Source: Alloprevotella sp.
GTDB lineage: Bacteria > Bacteroidota > Bacteroidia > Bacteroidales > Bacteroidaceae
Direction of reading: 5' to 3'
NCBI GenBank assembly: GCA_015259235.1
Contig: JABZGM010000002.1
Span: 1-27,270, forward strand
DNA length: 27,270 nt
In this document: positions 8,635-16,336 of the stretch, piece by piece
How the letters are laid out: every line of letters starts with the position of its first letter
Numbering within the stretch: the first letter of the stretch is position 1
Program-made: the position numbers and the translations under genes
Notes under the pieces: model-generated
Database searches by the model: none
What the model was told of the DNA's origin: nothing
The model's input: only the letters and a program-made list of their open reading frames with translations

Positions 8635-8664
8635 CTCCTCTCTGAGCAGAGGGGTGGTGTTTTT
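8635..8664 (+). terminator. Rho-independent terminator of ptb-buk
   Basis: CTCCTCT (8635-8641) pairs with AGAGGGG (8648-8654), one G-U, with a 6-nt loop. Five Ts follow at 8660-8664. It begins 7 bases after the buk stop. Confidence 0.75.
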
Positions 8665-8706
8665 ATGCAATGTTCCCTTTATTTTGTGGATTTATCGTGA
8701 GGCAAA

Positions 8707-8738
8707 CTTGGTCAGTTGTGGCGCATTCCGTAACTTTG
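8707..8738 (+). promoter_or_regulatory. Promoter of the SpoU methyltransferase gene
   Basis: CTTG at 8707-8710 (one mismatch to TTTG), 20 bases of spacing, then TAACTTTG at 8731-8738, a perfect TAnnTTTG -7 box. It predicts a start near 8745 and a leader of about 64 bases before the ATG at 8809. Confidence 0.65.
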
Positions 8739-8808
8739 CTTTGACGTGTGTGGCAGATTATGACTGCTCCATACATACCCTTTCACCCAGATATTTCACC
8801 CTAATAAT

Positions 8809-9351
8809 ATGCCTCAAAAACTACAAATCGAAGAAATGAATCGCCTGGATGTGGCGGCTTTCAAAGCAGCCGAAAAACTCCCCCTCATCGTTGTGCTCGA
8901 CAATGTGCGCAGCGTTCACAATGTGGGAAGCATTTTTCGTACTGCCGATGCATTTCGACTCGCTGGTGTGTGGCTTTGTGGCATCACGGCAACACCCCCT
9001 TCAGTGGATATACACAAAACGGCACTCGGAGCAGAAGAGTCTGTGGATTGGCGATATTTTGCCACCACTGATGAAGCCATCGCCACCCTCAAAAGGGAGG
9101 GATATGTGGTGGCTTCTGTGGAACAATGCCACCGCTCTACTCTACTCACCGATTTTCAACTGGATGACACACAGCGTTACGCGCTCGTGATGGGGCATGA
9201 AGTGCACGGAGTGGCGCAAGAAGTGGTGGATACTTCCGACCTCGTCATCGAAATTCCACAAATGGGTACCAAACACTCTATGAATGTGAGTGTGGCTGCC
9301 GGTGTGGTGATGTGGGAGTTTGTGCGCCAATGGCGCGCTCTCGGACATTAA
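8809..9351 (+). CDS. SpoU/TrmH-family RNA 2'-O-methyltransferase
   Basis: 180-residue SPOUT (alpha/beta-knot) enzyme that puts a methyl group from S-adenosylmethionine on a ribose 2'-OH of tRNA or rRNA. The three SpoU motifs are present: NVRSVHNVGSIFRTADAF (motif 1, with catalytic Asn and Arg), YALVMGHEVHGV (motif 2) and IEIPQMGTKHSMNVSVAAG (motif 3). It lacks the extra N-terminal L30e-like substrate domain found in RlmB, so it is the short form; the exact target (tRNA G18 or another) cannot be assigned. It has its own promoter upstream and is separated by 118 bases from the comM-like gene. Confidence 0.93.
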   Translation: MPQKLQIEEMNRLDVAAFKAAEKLPLIVVLDNVRSVHNVGSIFRTADAFRLAGVWLCGITATPPSVDIHKTALGAEESVDWRYFATTDEAIATLKREGYVVASVEQCHRSTLLTDFQLDDTQRYALVMGHEVHGVAQEVVDTSDLVIEIPQMGTKHSMNVSVAAGVVMWEFVRQWRALGH

Positions 9352-9469
9352 ATCTCCGCGCTTCCTTAACCTTTGCAGCGCAGTTGTCAATATAGTGGCA
9401 ATCTTCTGATATTTTCTCCCTTAATTTCCCTACCTTTCCTTGTATATTTCTCTCGCTTAAATCCAAACT

Positions 9470-11032
9470 ATGCTCTCCACTGTTCACACCATAGCCATCA
9501 ATGGTCTCGATGCTAGCCGTGTGCTCATCGAAATCAATGTCACCCCTTTTAGTCAACCGCGAGATGCGCTCTATGTCATGGTGGGGCTGCCCGATAGTGC
9601 TGTGAAGGAGAGCAAGACCCGTGTGCGCTCTGCCATGGAAAACAGTGGATACAATGCCCGAGGAGCAGCGGATGTGGCAGTGAATTTTGCGCCTGCTGAT
9701 GTGAAAAAGGAGGGAAGTGGCTATGACCTTCCGTTGGCAGTAGGGTTGCTGCACGCTTTCGGACAAGCTAAGGTGACTCCCGAAGTGCTCAGTCGCTACA
9801 TGTTTCTCGGAGAACTAGGACTTGATGGCGATTTGCGTCCTGTGCGTGGCGTGTTGCCAGCGGCTATTTTGGCACGCAAATTGGGCTACGAAGCCTTGAT
9901 TGTGCCAGAAGAAAATGCGCGCGAGGCTGCGGTGGTGAATCAACTCAAGGTGTATGGTGCAAGCAAACTGCGCGATGTGGTGCAACACCTAGAAGGTACA
10001 CAGTTGTTGGAACCCACAGAGGTGGACACACGAGCAGAATTTTATGCTTCGCAAACGGATTTTCCCTACGATTTCAGTGAGGTGAAAGGACAACCTGCGG
10101 TGAAACGTGCATTTGAAGTGGCAGCTGCAGGTGGACACAATCTTTTGCTTGTGGGCAGTCCAGGTTGTGGCAAGAGTATGATGGCGAAACGTTTGCCTTC
10201 GATTCTCCCTCCCCTCACACTTGCTGAGAGTTTAGAAACCACGCAGATACACTCTATTGCGGGGAAACTCGAGAGAGGGGCTACGCTTATCTCCACACGG
10301 CCGTTTCGCTCGCCACACCACACCATTTCAGATGTGGCACTCATTGGCGGTGGAGCCAGTATGCAGCCTGGAGAAATCAGTTTAGCGCACAATGGCATCT
10401 TGTTTTTAGACGAATTTCCTCACTACTCCAAGAATGCACTCGAAACGATGCGACAACCGTTGGAAGATCGCGTCATCACCATATCGCGAGCGCGCTACAA
10501 CGTCACCTTGCCCTGCTCCTTCATGCTGGTGGCAGCCATGAATCCTTGTCCTTGTGGCTACTACAACGACCCTTCGCACGAGTGCACTTGCACACCAGCG
10601 CAGGTGCAACGCTATCTGAGTCGCATCAGCGGTCCGCTGTTGGATCGCATAGATTTGCAAGTGGAGGTGGTACCCGTTCCTGTGAAAGAACTCACCAATG
10701 CGCCTGAGGGTGAACCTTCTGCCAACATTCGTGCAAGGGTGATGGCTGCACGCGAACGCCAGCGCGAACGCTTTATCAACAGTCCCGGGGTACACTGCAA
10801 TGCGCAAATGAGTGCGCGACAACTTCAAGAGCTTGTGGTGCTAGACGAAGCAGCTCAAGATGCGCTTTCTCTTGCACTCGACCGCTTGGGACTCTCTGCA
10901 CGCGCTTACGAACGTGTGTTGAAGGTGGCGCGCACCATTGCCGATTTAGAGGGTAGCGACAAAGTGCAACGGCAACATATCGCCGAGGCTGTGAGCTATC
11001 GCAACCTAGACCGCTCCACTTGGGGCACTTAA
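9470..11032 (+). CDS. comM: YifB/ComM family Mg-chelatase-like AAA+ ATPase
   Basis: 520 residues, full length for the family. ComM is a hexameric helicase that drives branch migration when single-stranded DNA is integrated during natural transformation; the gene also occurs widely in species not known to be competent. Domain order: N-terminal ChlI/Lon-protease-like domain (about 1-175, without a protease role), AAA+ core with Walker A GSPGCGKSM (229-237) and Walker B ILFLDE (310-315), a four-cysteine patch NPCPCGYY...ECTC (Cys360, 362, 372, 374) that probably binds a metal, the arginine-containing SGPLLDRIDL, and a C-terminal Mg-chelatase helical domain. A TACCTTTC box at 9431-9438 (one mismatch to TAnnTTTG) is a possible promoter. 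Confidence 0.94.
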   Translation: MLSTVHTIAINGLDASRVLIEINVTPFSQPRDALYVMVGLPDSAVKESKTRVRSAMENSGYNARGAADVAVNFAPADVKKEGSGYDLPLAVGLLHAFGQAKVTPEVLSRYMFLGELGLDGDLRPVRGVLPAAILARKLGYEALIVPEENAREAAVVNQLKVYGASKLRDVVQHLEGTQLLEPTEVDTRAEFYASQTDFPYDFSEVKGQPAVKRAFEVAAAGGHNLLLVGSPGCGKSMMAKRLPSILPPLTLAESLETTQIHSIAGKLERGATLISTRPFRSPHHTISDVALIGGGASMQPGEISLAHNGILFLDEFPHYSKNALETMRQPLEDRVITISRARYNVTLPCSFMLVAAMNPCPCGYYNDPSHECTCTPAQVQRYLSRISGPLLDRIDLQVEVVPVPVKELTNAPEGEPSANIRARVMAARERQRERFINSPGVHCNAQMSARQLQELVVLDEAAQDALSLALDRLGLSARAYERVLKVARTIADLEGSDKVQRQHIAEAVSYRNLDRSTWGT

Positions 11033-11074
11033 CAGTAAAGCAGACAAACAATAGAAGAAAGACCTGAAAGAGCA

Positions 11075-12361
11075 ATGAAAATAGACAAAGAAAAATGCCT
11101 AGCAATGTGGCACGAAGTGCGCCAATGGCGTTGGACAAGAATGTTGTTGCACGTGGCAAAAGGCACAAAGACACAAGACATTTTCACGCACGTGGCTGCG
11201 CTCACCTATAGCACAGTGTTGTCAGTGGTGCCGCTTCTGGCTCTGGTGTTGGCACTGGGTAGAGGTTTTGGAATGCAAGACTACATAGAACTGCAGTTGC
11301 GACAAAATCTCAATACTTCAGACGATGTGATTGGACAACTGATGGAGTTTGCCAATTCCTACATAGCACGCACACACGATGATGTGATGGTGGGCGTCAG
11401 TGGTTTTGTGTTGGCTTTCACCATTGTTTCGCTGGTGAATAATATTGAGCGGAGATTCAATGCGATGTGGGGCATTAGCACTTCGCGGAGTCTGTTTGGT
11501 TTCTCCCTCTCCTACCTCGGACTCATTGTTTTTCTGGCTTTTTCCATCTTCTTTTTGAGCGGTGTGTGGGTGTTTATCCTACAGTTGCTCAACTATTTAC
11601 CCCATCACGTGTTGGTAGACACCACAATGCCTTTGCTGGTGTTCATTCTCAAATCGTTGGTATTTAGTGCAGTGTTGGGAGCGATGTTTCGCTTTATTCC
11701 CTTGCTCAAAGTGGAATTGCGCCACATTGTATGGCCCGCGCTCATTTCGGGTTTCTTGTTTAGCCTTGTGCAGGAGTTTTACATCAAAGGACAGATGTTT
11801 TTGAGCAGTTACAACGCTGTGTATGGTTCGTTTGCGGTGCTTCCGCTCTTGATGGCGTGGGTGTATGCCACGTGGACAATTGTGCTAACGGGCGTGTTGC
11901 TGTGTCGAGCAGCACAAGCCACAGAATACGACGATGATTTGTTTGATGAAAAGATCTACAACTATGATTCGCACAACCTTGTTGCGCTGCGCATAATGGC
12001 AGTGATGGCGCGCAGGTTTGTGGACAATGCTCTGCCACTCACGGTGAAAGAATGGGCAAAAACACTGTCTATCTCGACGGAATTTGCTGGAACAGAATTG
12101 CAAAGACTAGCGAAGGTGGGGTTGATATTCCGTGTGGTGGAGAGCCACGAGGTGATGGAGGCTCCGCTACCTTCAACAGCGGTGTTCAAAATCAATGTGG
12201 ATGTGCATCAGGTGACGGCAGAATCGGTGATTTCGCTGCTCAATCAGGAGGGAAATGATGTTGAACTTCAACTTTCTCCCGAGGAGGTGCAACAATATCG
12301 CACAATCGTGGAGAATTATGGTGCACCCGCCGATTTGCAACGCAACATCCTCTCTCTTTAA
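11075..12361 (+). CDS. YihY/BrkB-family inner-membrane protein with C-terminal winged-helix-like domain
   Basis: 428 residues. The first 290 or so form the YihY domain with about six membrane helices; THVAALTYSTVLSVVPLLAL near the N-terminus is the family hallmark, and FLFSLVQEFYIKGQMFLSSY with the YNAVYGSFAVLPLLMAWVY segment is equally typical. Older databases call this family ribonuclease BN, which is a misnomer. After the last helix, residues about 310-370 (LPLTVKEWAKTLSIS, LQRLAKVGLIFRV) look like a small winged-helix domain, common in Bacteroidetes members. Molecular function is unknown. It lies 42 bases after comM on the same strand and is probably co-transcribed with it. Confidence 0.88.
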   Translation: MKIDKEKCLAMWHEVRQWRWTRMLLHVAKGTKTQDIFTHVAALTYSTVLSVVPLLALVLALGRGFGMQDYIELQLRQNLNTSDDVIGQLMEFANSYIARTHDDVMVGVSGFVLAFTIVSLVNNIERRFNAMWGISTSRSLFGFSLSYLGLIVFLAFSIFFLSGVWVFILQLLNYLPHHVLVDTTMPLLVFILKSLVFSAVLGAMFRFIPLLKVELRHIVWPALISGFLFSLVQEFYIKGQMFLSSYNAVYGSFAVLPLLMAWVYATWTIVLTGVLLCRAAQATEYDDDLFDEKIYNYDSHNLVALRIMAVMARRFVDNALPLTVKEWAKTLSISTEFAGTELQRLAKVGLIFRVVESHEVMEAPLPSTAVFKINVDVHQVTAESVISLLNQEGNDVELQLSPEEVQQYRTIVENYGAPADLQRNILSL

Positions 12362-12381
12362 TCTAAATAGGTTATAAGATT

Positions 12382-12403
12382 CTGAACAGCTTTGATTGTT
12401 CAG
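12382..12403 (+). terminator. Hairpin after the YihY-family gene
   Basis: CTGAACA (12382-12388) and TGTTCAG (12397-12403) form a perfect 7-bp stem with an 8-nt loop, 20 bases after the stop. There is no T-run, so termination is only inferred from position. Confidence 0.4.
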
Positions 12404-12456
12404 GGTGTGTGGAAAATGCACTTGTGACGCTCTAATCAACCTGTTTTGTTTTGTCT

Positions 12457-12505
12457 ATGTGGTGTTTTGAGACTGAACTTTTGAGTTATGTCTAAAACAC
12501 CACAT
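12457..12505. repeat. Long inverted repeat just upstream of the typA promoter
   Basis: The left arm (12457-12473, begins ATGTGGTGTTTT) is complementary to the right arm (12490-12505, ends AAAACACCACAT) over 16 bp with one bulged G; the loop is 16 bases. It ends 5 bases before the -33 box of typA. It may be a terminator for the preceding transcript, an operator, or a dispersed repeat. Confidence 0.75.
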
Positions 12506-12509
12506 ATTA

Positions 12510-12541
12510 TTTGCGCAAAGGAGTCGAATTTCGTAATTTTG
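12510..12541 (+). promoter_or_regulatory. typA promoter (consensus Bacteroidetes type)
   Basis: TTTG at 12510-12513, exactly 20 bases, then TAATTTTG at 12534-12541: full matches to both the -33 and -7 elements. The predicted start near 12548 gives a leader of about 65 bases, which contains a 6-bp hairpin CTACTT/AAGTAG at 12560-12576. Confidence 0.8.
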
Positions 12542-12612
12542 TGAGCCTTTTGACACTACCTACTTTGCAGAAGTAGTGCAAAAGTCGCTGAATATATCAA
12601 TAAAAAATTCTC

Positions 12613-14418
12613 ATGCAAGACATTCGCAACATCGCCATCATTGCTCACGTAGACCACGGTAAGACAACCCTCGTGGACAAAATGCTCTTGGCAGGTAACC
12701 TTTTCCGTGCCAACCAGCAGACGGGCGAACTTATGCTCGACAATAACGACCTCGAACGTGAACGCGGTATCACCATCCTTTCTAAAAACGTGTCTATCAA
12801 CTACAAAGACACCAAAATCAACATCATCGACACTCCAGGTCACTCCGACTTTGGTGGTGAGGTGGAGCGCGTGCTCAACATGGCAGATGGTTGCATCCTC
12901 CTCGTAGATGCCTTTGAAGGACCGATGCCTCAAACGCGTTTTGTGTTGCAAAAGGCACTTCAAATCGGACTTAAACCTATTGTGGTGGTGAACAAGGTGG
13001 ACAAACCTAACTGCCGCCCTGAAGAGGTGCACGAAATGGTGTTCGATTTGATGTTTGAACTTGGAGGCACAGAGGAACAACTCAACTTCCCCGTAGTGTA
13101 TGGTTCTGCGAAAAACAACTGGATGGGGGAAGATTGGTCAAAACCAACAGACAACATTGACTATCTGCTCGACACGATTCTCGAAAAAATCCCTGCTCCC
13201 GAACGACTAGAAGGTACTCCTCAGTTGCTCATCACTTCGCTCGACTATTCTAATTACACAGGTCGTATAGCTATCGGTCGTGTGCATCGTGGCACCATCA
13301 CCGAGGGAATGAACATCACCATTGCGCACCGCGATGGAACGATGGAAAAGACCAAAATCAAGGAACTCCAAACCTTTGAGGGTATGGGACGCCAAAAGAC
13401 TACTGCTGTGTCGAGTGGTGACATTTGTGCGGTGATTGGTCTGGAAAAGTTTGAGATTGGTGACACCATCACGGACTTTGAAAATCCAGAACCGCTCCCC
13501 ACTATTGCGATTGACGAACCCACAATGTCCATGCTTTTTGCTATCAACGACTCTCCTTTCTTTGGTAAGGAAGGTAAGTTCTGCACTTCTCGTCACATCA
13601 ACGAACGTTTGGAGAAAGAACTTCAAAAAGACTTGGCACTTCGTGTGGAACAAGGTGCTGACACTGACCGCTGGATTGTTTCGGGTCGTGGTGTGCTCCA
13701 CCTTTCGGTGCTTGTAGAAACAATGCGTCGCGAAGGTTACGAACTGCAAGTGGGACAACCTCAGGTGATTTATCATGAGATTGATGGCGTTCGTCACGAA
13801 CCTATCGAAGAACTCATGATTAACGTGCCCGAAGAGTTCGCTTCTAAGATGATTGACATGGTGACGCGCCGTAAGGGTGAGATGGTGGCGATGCACAACC
13901 TGGGTGATCGTGTGGACATCGAATTTATGATTCCCTCACGTGGCATCATTGGTTTGCGCACTAACGTGCTCACGGCATCACAAGGTGAAGCGATTATGGC
14001 GCACCGTTTCAAGGAATATCAACCCTTCAAAGGCGAAATCGATCGTCGCAGCAATGGTTCGATGATTGCACTCGAAGGCGGCACTGCCTTTGCTTATGCC
14101 ATCGATAAGCTCCAAGACCGTGGTAAGTTCTTCGTTTCTCCCCAAGATGATGTCTATGCAGGTCAGATTGTGGGTGAACATATCCACGAAAATGACCTCG
14201 TTATCAATGTGACGAAGGCGAAGCAACTCACCAATATGCGTGCTTCGGGTGCTGACGACAAGGCGCGTATCATTCCTCCCACCATCTTCTCTCTCGAAGA
14301 AGCGCTGGAATATATCCGCGAAGATGAATATGTGGAAGTGACGCCTAAGTCTATGCGTATGCGCAAGATTATCCTCGATCACAATGCGCGCAAACGTGCT
14401 TCTCGCACTGATGTCTAA
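12613..14418 (+). CDS. typA: Ribosome-associated translational GTPase TypA/BipA
   Basis: 601 residues, full length. An EF-G-like GTPase that binds the 70S ribosome and helps 50S assembly and growth under stress or cold. G1 loop AHVDHGKTTL (11-20), switch/G2 region ERERGITI (48-55), G3 DTPGH (73-77), G4 NKVD (127-130), then a beta-barrel domain II, an EF-G-like domain III/V region containing VNVPEEFASKMIDMVTRR-like sequence, and the TypA-specific C-terminal domain ending with GADDKARIIPP and a basic tail. The start is fixed by the conserved MQDIRNIAIIAHVDHGK. It is monocistronic by layout: its own strong promoter upstream and a perfect terminator downstream. Confidence 0.98.
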   Translation: MQDIRNIAIIAHVDHGKTTLVDKMLLAGNLFRANQQTGELMLDNNDLERERGITILSKNVSINYKDTKINIIDTPGHSDFGGEVERVLNMADGCILLVDAFEGPMPQTRFVLQKALQIGLKPIVVVNKVDKPNCRPEEVHEMVFDLMFELGGTEEQLNFPVVYGSAKNNWMGEDWSKPTDNIDYLLDTILEKIPAPERLEGTPQLLITSLDYSNYTGRIAIGRVHRGTITEGMNITIAHRDGTMEKTKIKELQTFEGMGRQKTTAVSSGDICAVIGLEKFEIGDTITDFENPEPLPTIAIDEPTMSMLFAINDSPFFGKEGKFCTSRHINERLEKELQKDLALRVEQGADTDRWIVSGRGVLHLSVLVETMRREGYELQVGQPQVIYHEIDGVRHEPIEELMINVPEEFASKMIDMVTRRKGEMVAMHNLGDRVDIEFMIPSRGIIGLRTNVLTASQGEAIMAHRFKEYQPFKGEIDRRSNGSMIALEGGTAFAYAIDKLQDRGKFFVSPQDDVYAGQIVGEHIHENDLVINVTKAKQLTNMRASGADDKARIIPPTIFSLEEALEYIREDEYVEVTPKSMRMRKIILDHNARKRASRTDV

Positions 14419-14460
14419 CATGTAGTGACGATGCTCAGCATCAAAAGTCACATAAAACCC

Positions 14461-14500
14461 AAATAAGCCGTAGTAGAACCTTTTCTACTACGGCTTATTT
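14461..14500. terminator. Bidirectional terminator between typA and the DUF3298 lipoprotein gene
   Basis: Perfect 18-bp stem, 14461-14478 with 14483-14500, around the loop CCTT. The arm ends are A- and T-rich (AAATAAG / CTTATTT), so a U-tract is present whichever strand is read. It sits between two convergent genes, 42 bases after the typA stop. Confidence 0.9.
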
Positions 14501-14555
14501 ATTTGAAATCCTAGCTTATTTCTTGGAGGATTTCGGATTCTTTCGAGGTCTTAGC

Positions 14556-15401
14556 TTATTTCAGATAAGTTTTTCCCGAAGCATTGAGCATTGGGTAGAG
14601 TTTTACGAGCGGAACCAATACAGAAGGACTGCCAGCTGCGTAAGGTGCAATCTCATATTGCTGATAAACCAGTTGCAACCCCTTCTTGGTGAGCCATGGC
14701 TCAGCCTCGGGCTGGGGAAGAAGAGCCAATCGCGTATCCACGTCGTCGTATCCATCTACCGCACTGCACTGCAACACACCGCTCAATTCTTCCTTATTGC
14801 TCACTTCTAATGCCTTAATGAGTCCTCTGATGAGTTGATGGCGCAACATTTTCTCGTTACCAATCATAGATTTGTCAAACTTCCTACCATCACTCTTGCG
14901 GAAAGTGGCTCCCACCAAACTAGAACCGCCGTGAGCACCACCGCCATACCAATAAGTTTCTGCCTCTAGTGTGATGAATTGCTCCGTTTCATAAACTTTG
15001 GAAATCGCAAAGTTGTTCTCACCATTCGTCACATCCGTTTCTTCCTCACGCACCCAACGCTTCTGATAGTAGTTGAGCATCGCATCTCCATCATTGAGAT
15101 TTCCTTGATACTTCCCACCAAGCTGTTCATTCACCCATTCATTGATGGCGTTTGCCAGGTTTGGATGACTGTTGCTCTGCGCCAACACAAACTTTGTGTC
15201 ATAAGCAAAGTGCTTCGTCTTGAGTTTTTTACTAAATGTCTCAAACGTAAAAGACTCTTCCTTCGGTTCTTCCACAACAGTGTCGTGAGCTAATGCCACA
15301 GAATCCTTTTTGGGTTGTGGTTCTGCCTGCGCCTTTTTACCACAAGCTGCCAGTCCAAACACTGCAAAGGCAGTAAAGAGAGTGAAAGAATAGAATTTCA
15401 T
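14556..15401 (-). CDS. Lipoprotein with DUF4163/DUF3298 (RsiV-like) domains
   Basis: 281 residues. The N-terminus is a lipoprotein signal with lipobox GLAAC (Cys at about 20), then a Lys/Glu/Pro-rich linker to about residue 48, so the protein is probably anchored in the outer or inner membrane facing the periplasm. The body matches the pattern of DUF4163 followed by DUF3298: YWYGGGAHGGSS in the middle, and LVYQQYEIAPYAAGSPSV near the end, which is the recognisable DUF3298 signature also present in the anti-sigma factor RsiV. RsiV binds lysozyme, but no anti-sigma segment or neighbouring sigma factor is seen here, so that role should not be assumed. It lies 56 bases after prmC and ends the operon before the strong terminator. 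Confidence 0.85.
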   Translation of the reverse strand: MKFYSFTLFTAFAVFGLAACGKKAQAEPQPKKDSVALAHDTVVEEPKEESFTFETFSKKLKTKHFAYDTKFVLAQSNSHPNLANAINEWVNEQLGGKYQGNLNDGDAMLNYYQKRWVREEETDVTNGENNFAISKVYETEQFITLEAETYWYGGGAHGGSSLVGATFRKSDGRKFDKSMIGNEKMLRHQLIRGLIKALEVSNKEELSGVLQCSAVDGYDDVDTRLALLPQPEAEPWLTKKGLQLVYQQYEIAPYAAGSPSVLVPLVKLYPMLNASGKTYLK

Positions 15402-15457
15402 AAATAAGGTAAGTTATTGGGGATTACACCAACCAACGTTCTACTTGTATAGTCGTT

Positions 15458-16315
15458 TTATTTCCAAACCCCTTCGACAAATCGGGGGAGATTGAAGCTA
15501 TCGTTGATGACGCGAACGGACGTATAGCCCATACTCTCAAAGAGAGTGGCAACAGCCACGGCAAAATCCGTGTGAGTCTCTACGAGAAGACTACCCGAAG
15601 GACGAAGCGCGTGCCATCCCAAACGAGCCAACGCGTGATAAAACAGCAGCGGATTGTCATTAGGAACGAAGAGAGCCGAGTGCGGTTCGTGGTTCACCAC
15701 CTGAGCTTCCATTGTTTGTGCTTCCGCTTCTGGAATATAAGGCGGATTGCTCACAATAGCATCTAAAGACTGCGGAGTTATCGTGGGAGTTTCGGCTTCT
15801 TTGAGCACATCTCGCAGTTGAAAATCCACAGACGCGCCCAAGGTTGTCGCATTTGCTTGTGCCACTTGCAAAGCTCCTTCTGAGATGTCCCAAGCAGCAA
15901 CACGCGCCAGTGGGAGAATTTTTGCCAAACTAATAGCTATACATCCACTTCCTGTGCCTACGTCTAAGATATTAGACAACGCGCCACAGCATCTCTCTGT
16001 TGCCAAACGCACCAAACCTTCCGTTTCTGGTCGAGAAATCAACGTGTCTGCCGTCACCCGAAAATGATGACCACAAAACCATTCAAACCCCACCACTTGT
16101 TGCACCGGCATTTGCGCCAATAGCTGTTCCACATCGCGCTGCGTTTGTTCCTCTTCTGCCGCTGAAAGCAGCACATCATCGTTGAGCAACAGTTGCGCTG
16201 TGGAGAGTCCGAAACGATCCGTCACATAGCGCGTAGCAATAGCCGCCGCTTCGTGAGCATCGTAGAGATGTGACAATTCCTTTTGTAGGTGGATTTGTAG
16301 TGTTCTAGGCTTCAT
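15458..16315 (-). CDS. prmC: Release factor glutamine N5-methyltransferase PrmC (HemK)
   Basis: 285 residues, standard length. It methylates the Gln of the GGQ motif of release factors RF1 and RF2 and so helps efficient termination. The SAM-binding motif ILDVGTGSGCIAISL (about 116-130) and the catalytic NPPY tetrapeptide (190-193, in VSNPPYIPEAE) are intact; the N-terminal helical substrate domain contains the usual ISRPETE (93-99). It starts 21 bases after the stop of the sulfatase-fold gene, suggesting co-transcription. Confidence 0.96.
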   Translation of the reverse strand: MKPRTLQIHLQKELSHLYDAHEAAAIATRYVTDRFGLSTAQLLLNDDVLLSAAEEEQTQRDVEQLLAQMPVQQVVGFEWFCGHHFRVTADTLISRPETEGLVRLATERCCGALSNILDVGTGSGCIAISLAKILPLARVAAWDISEGALQVAQANATTLGASVDFQLRDVLKEAETPTITPQSLDAIVSNPPYIPEAEAQTMEAQVVNHEPHSALFVPNDNPLLFYHALARLGWHALRPSGSLLVETHTDFAVAVATLFESMGYTSVRVINDSFNLPRFVEGVWK

Positions 16316-16336
16316 TGTTCCCTTATTATCTATCGT

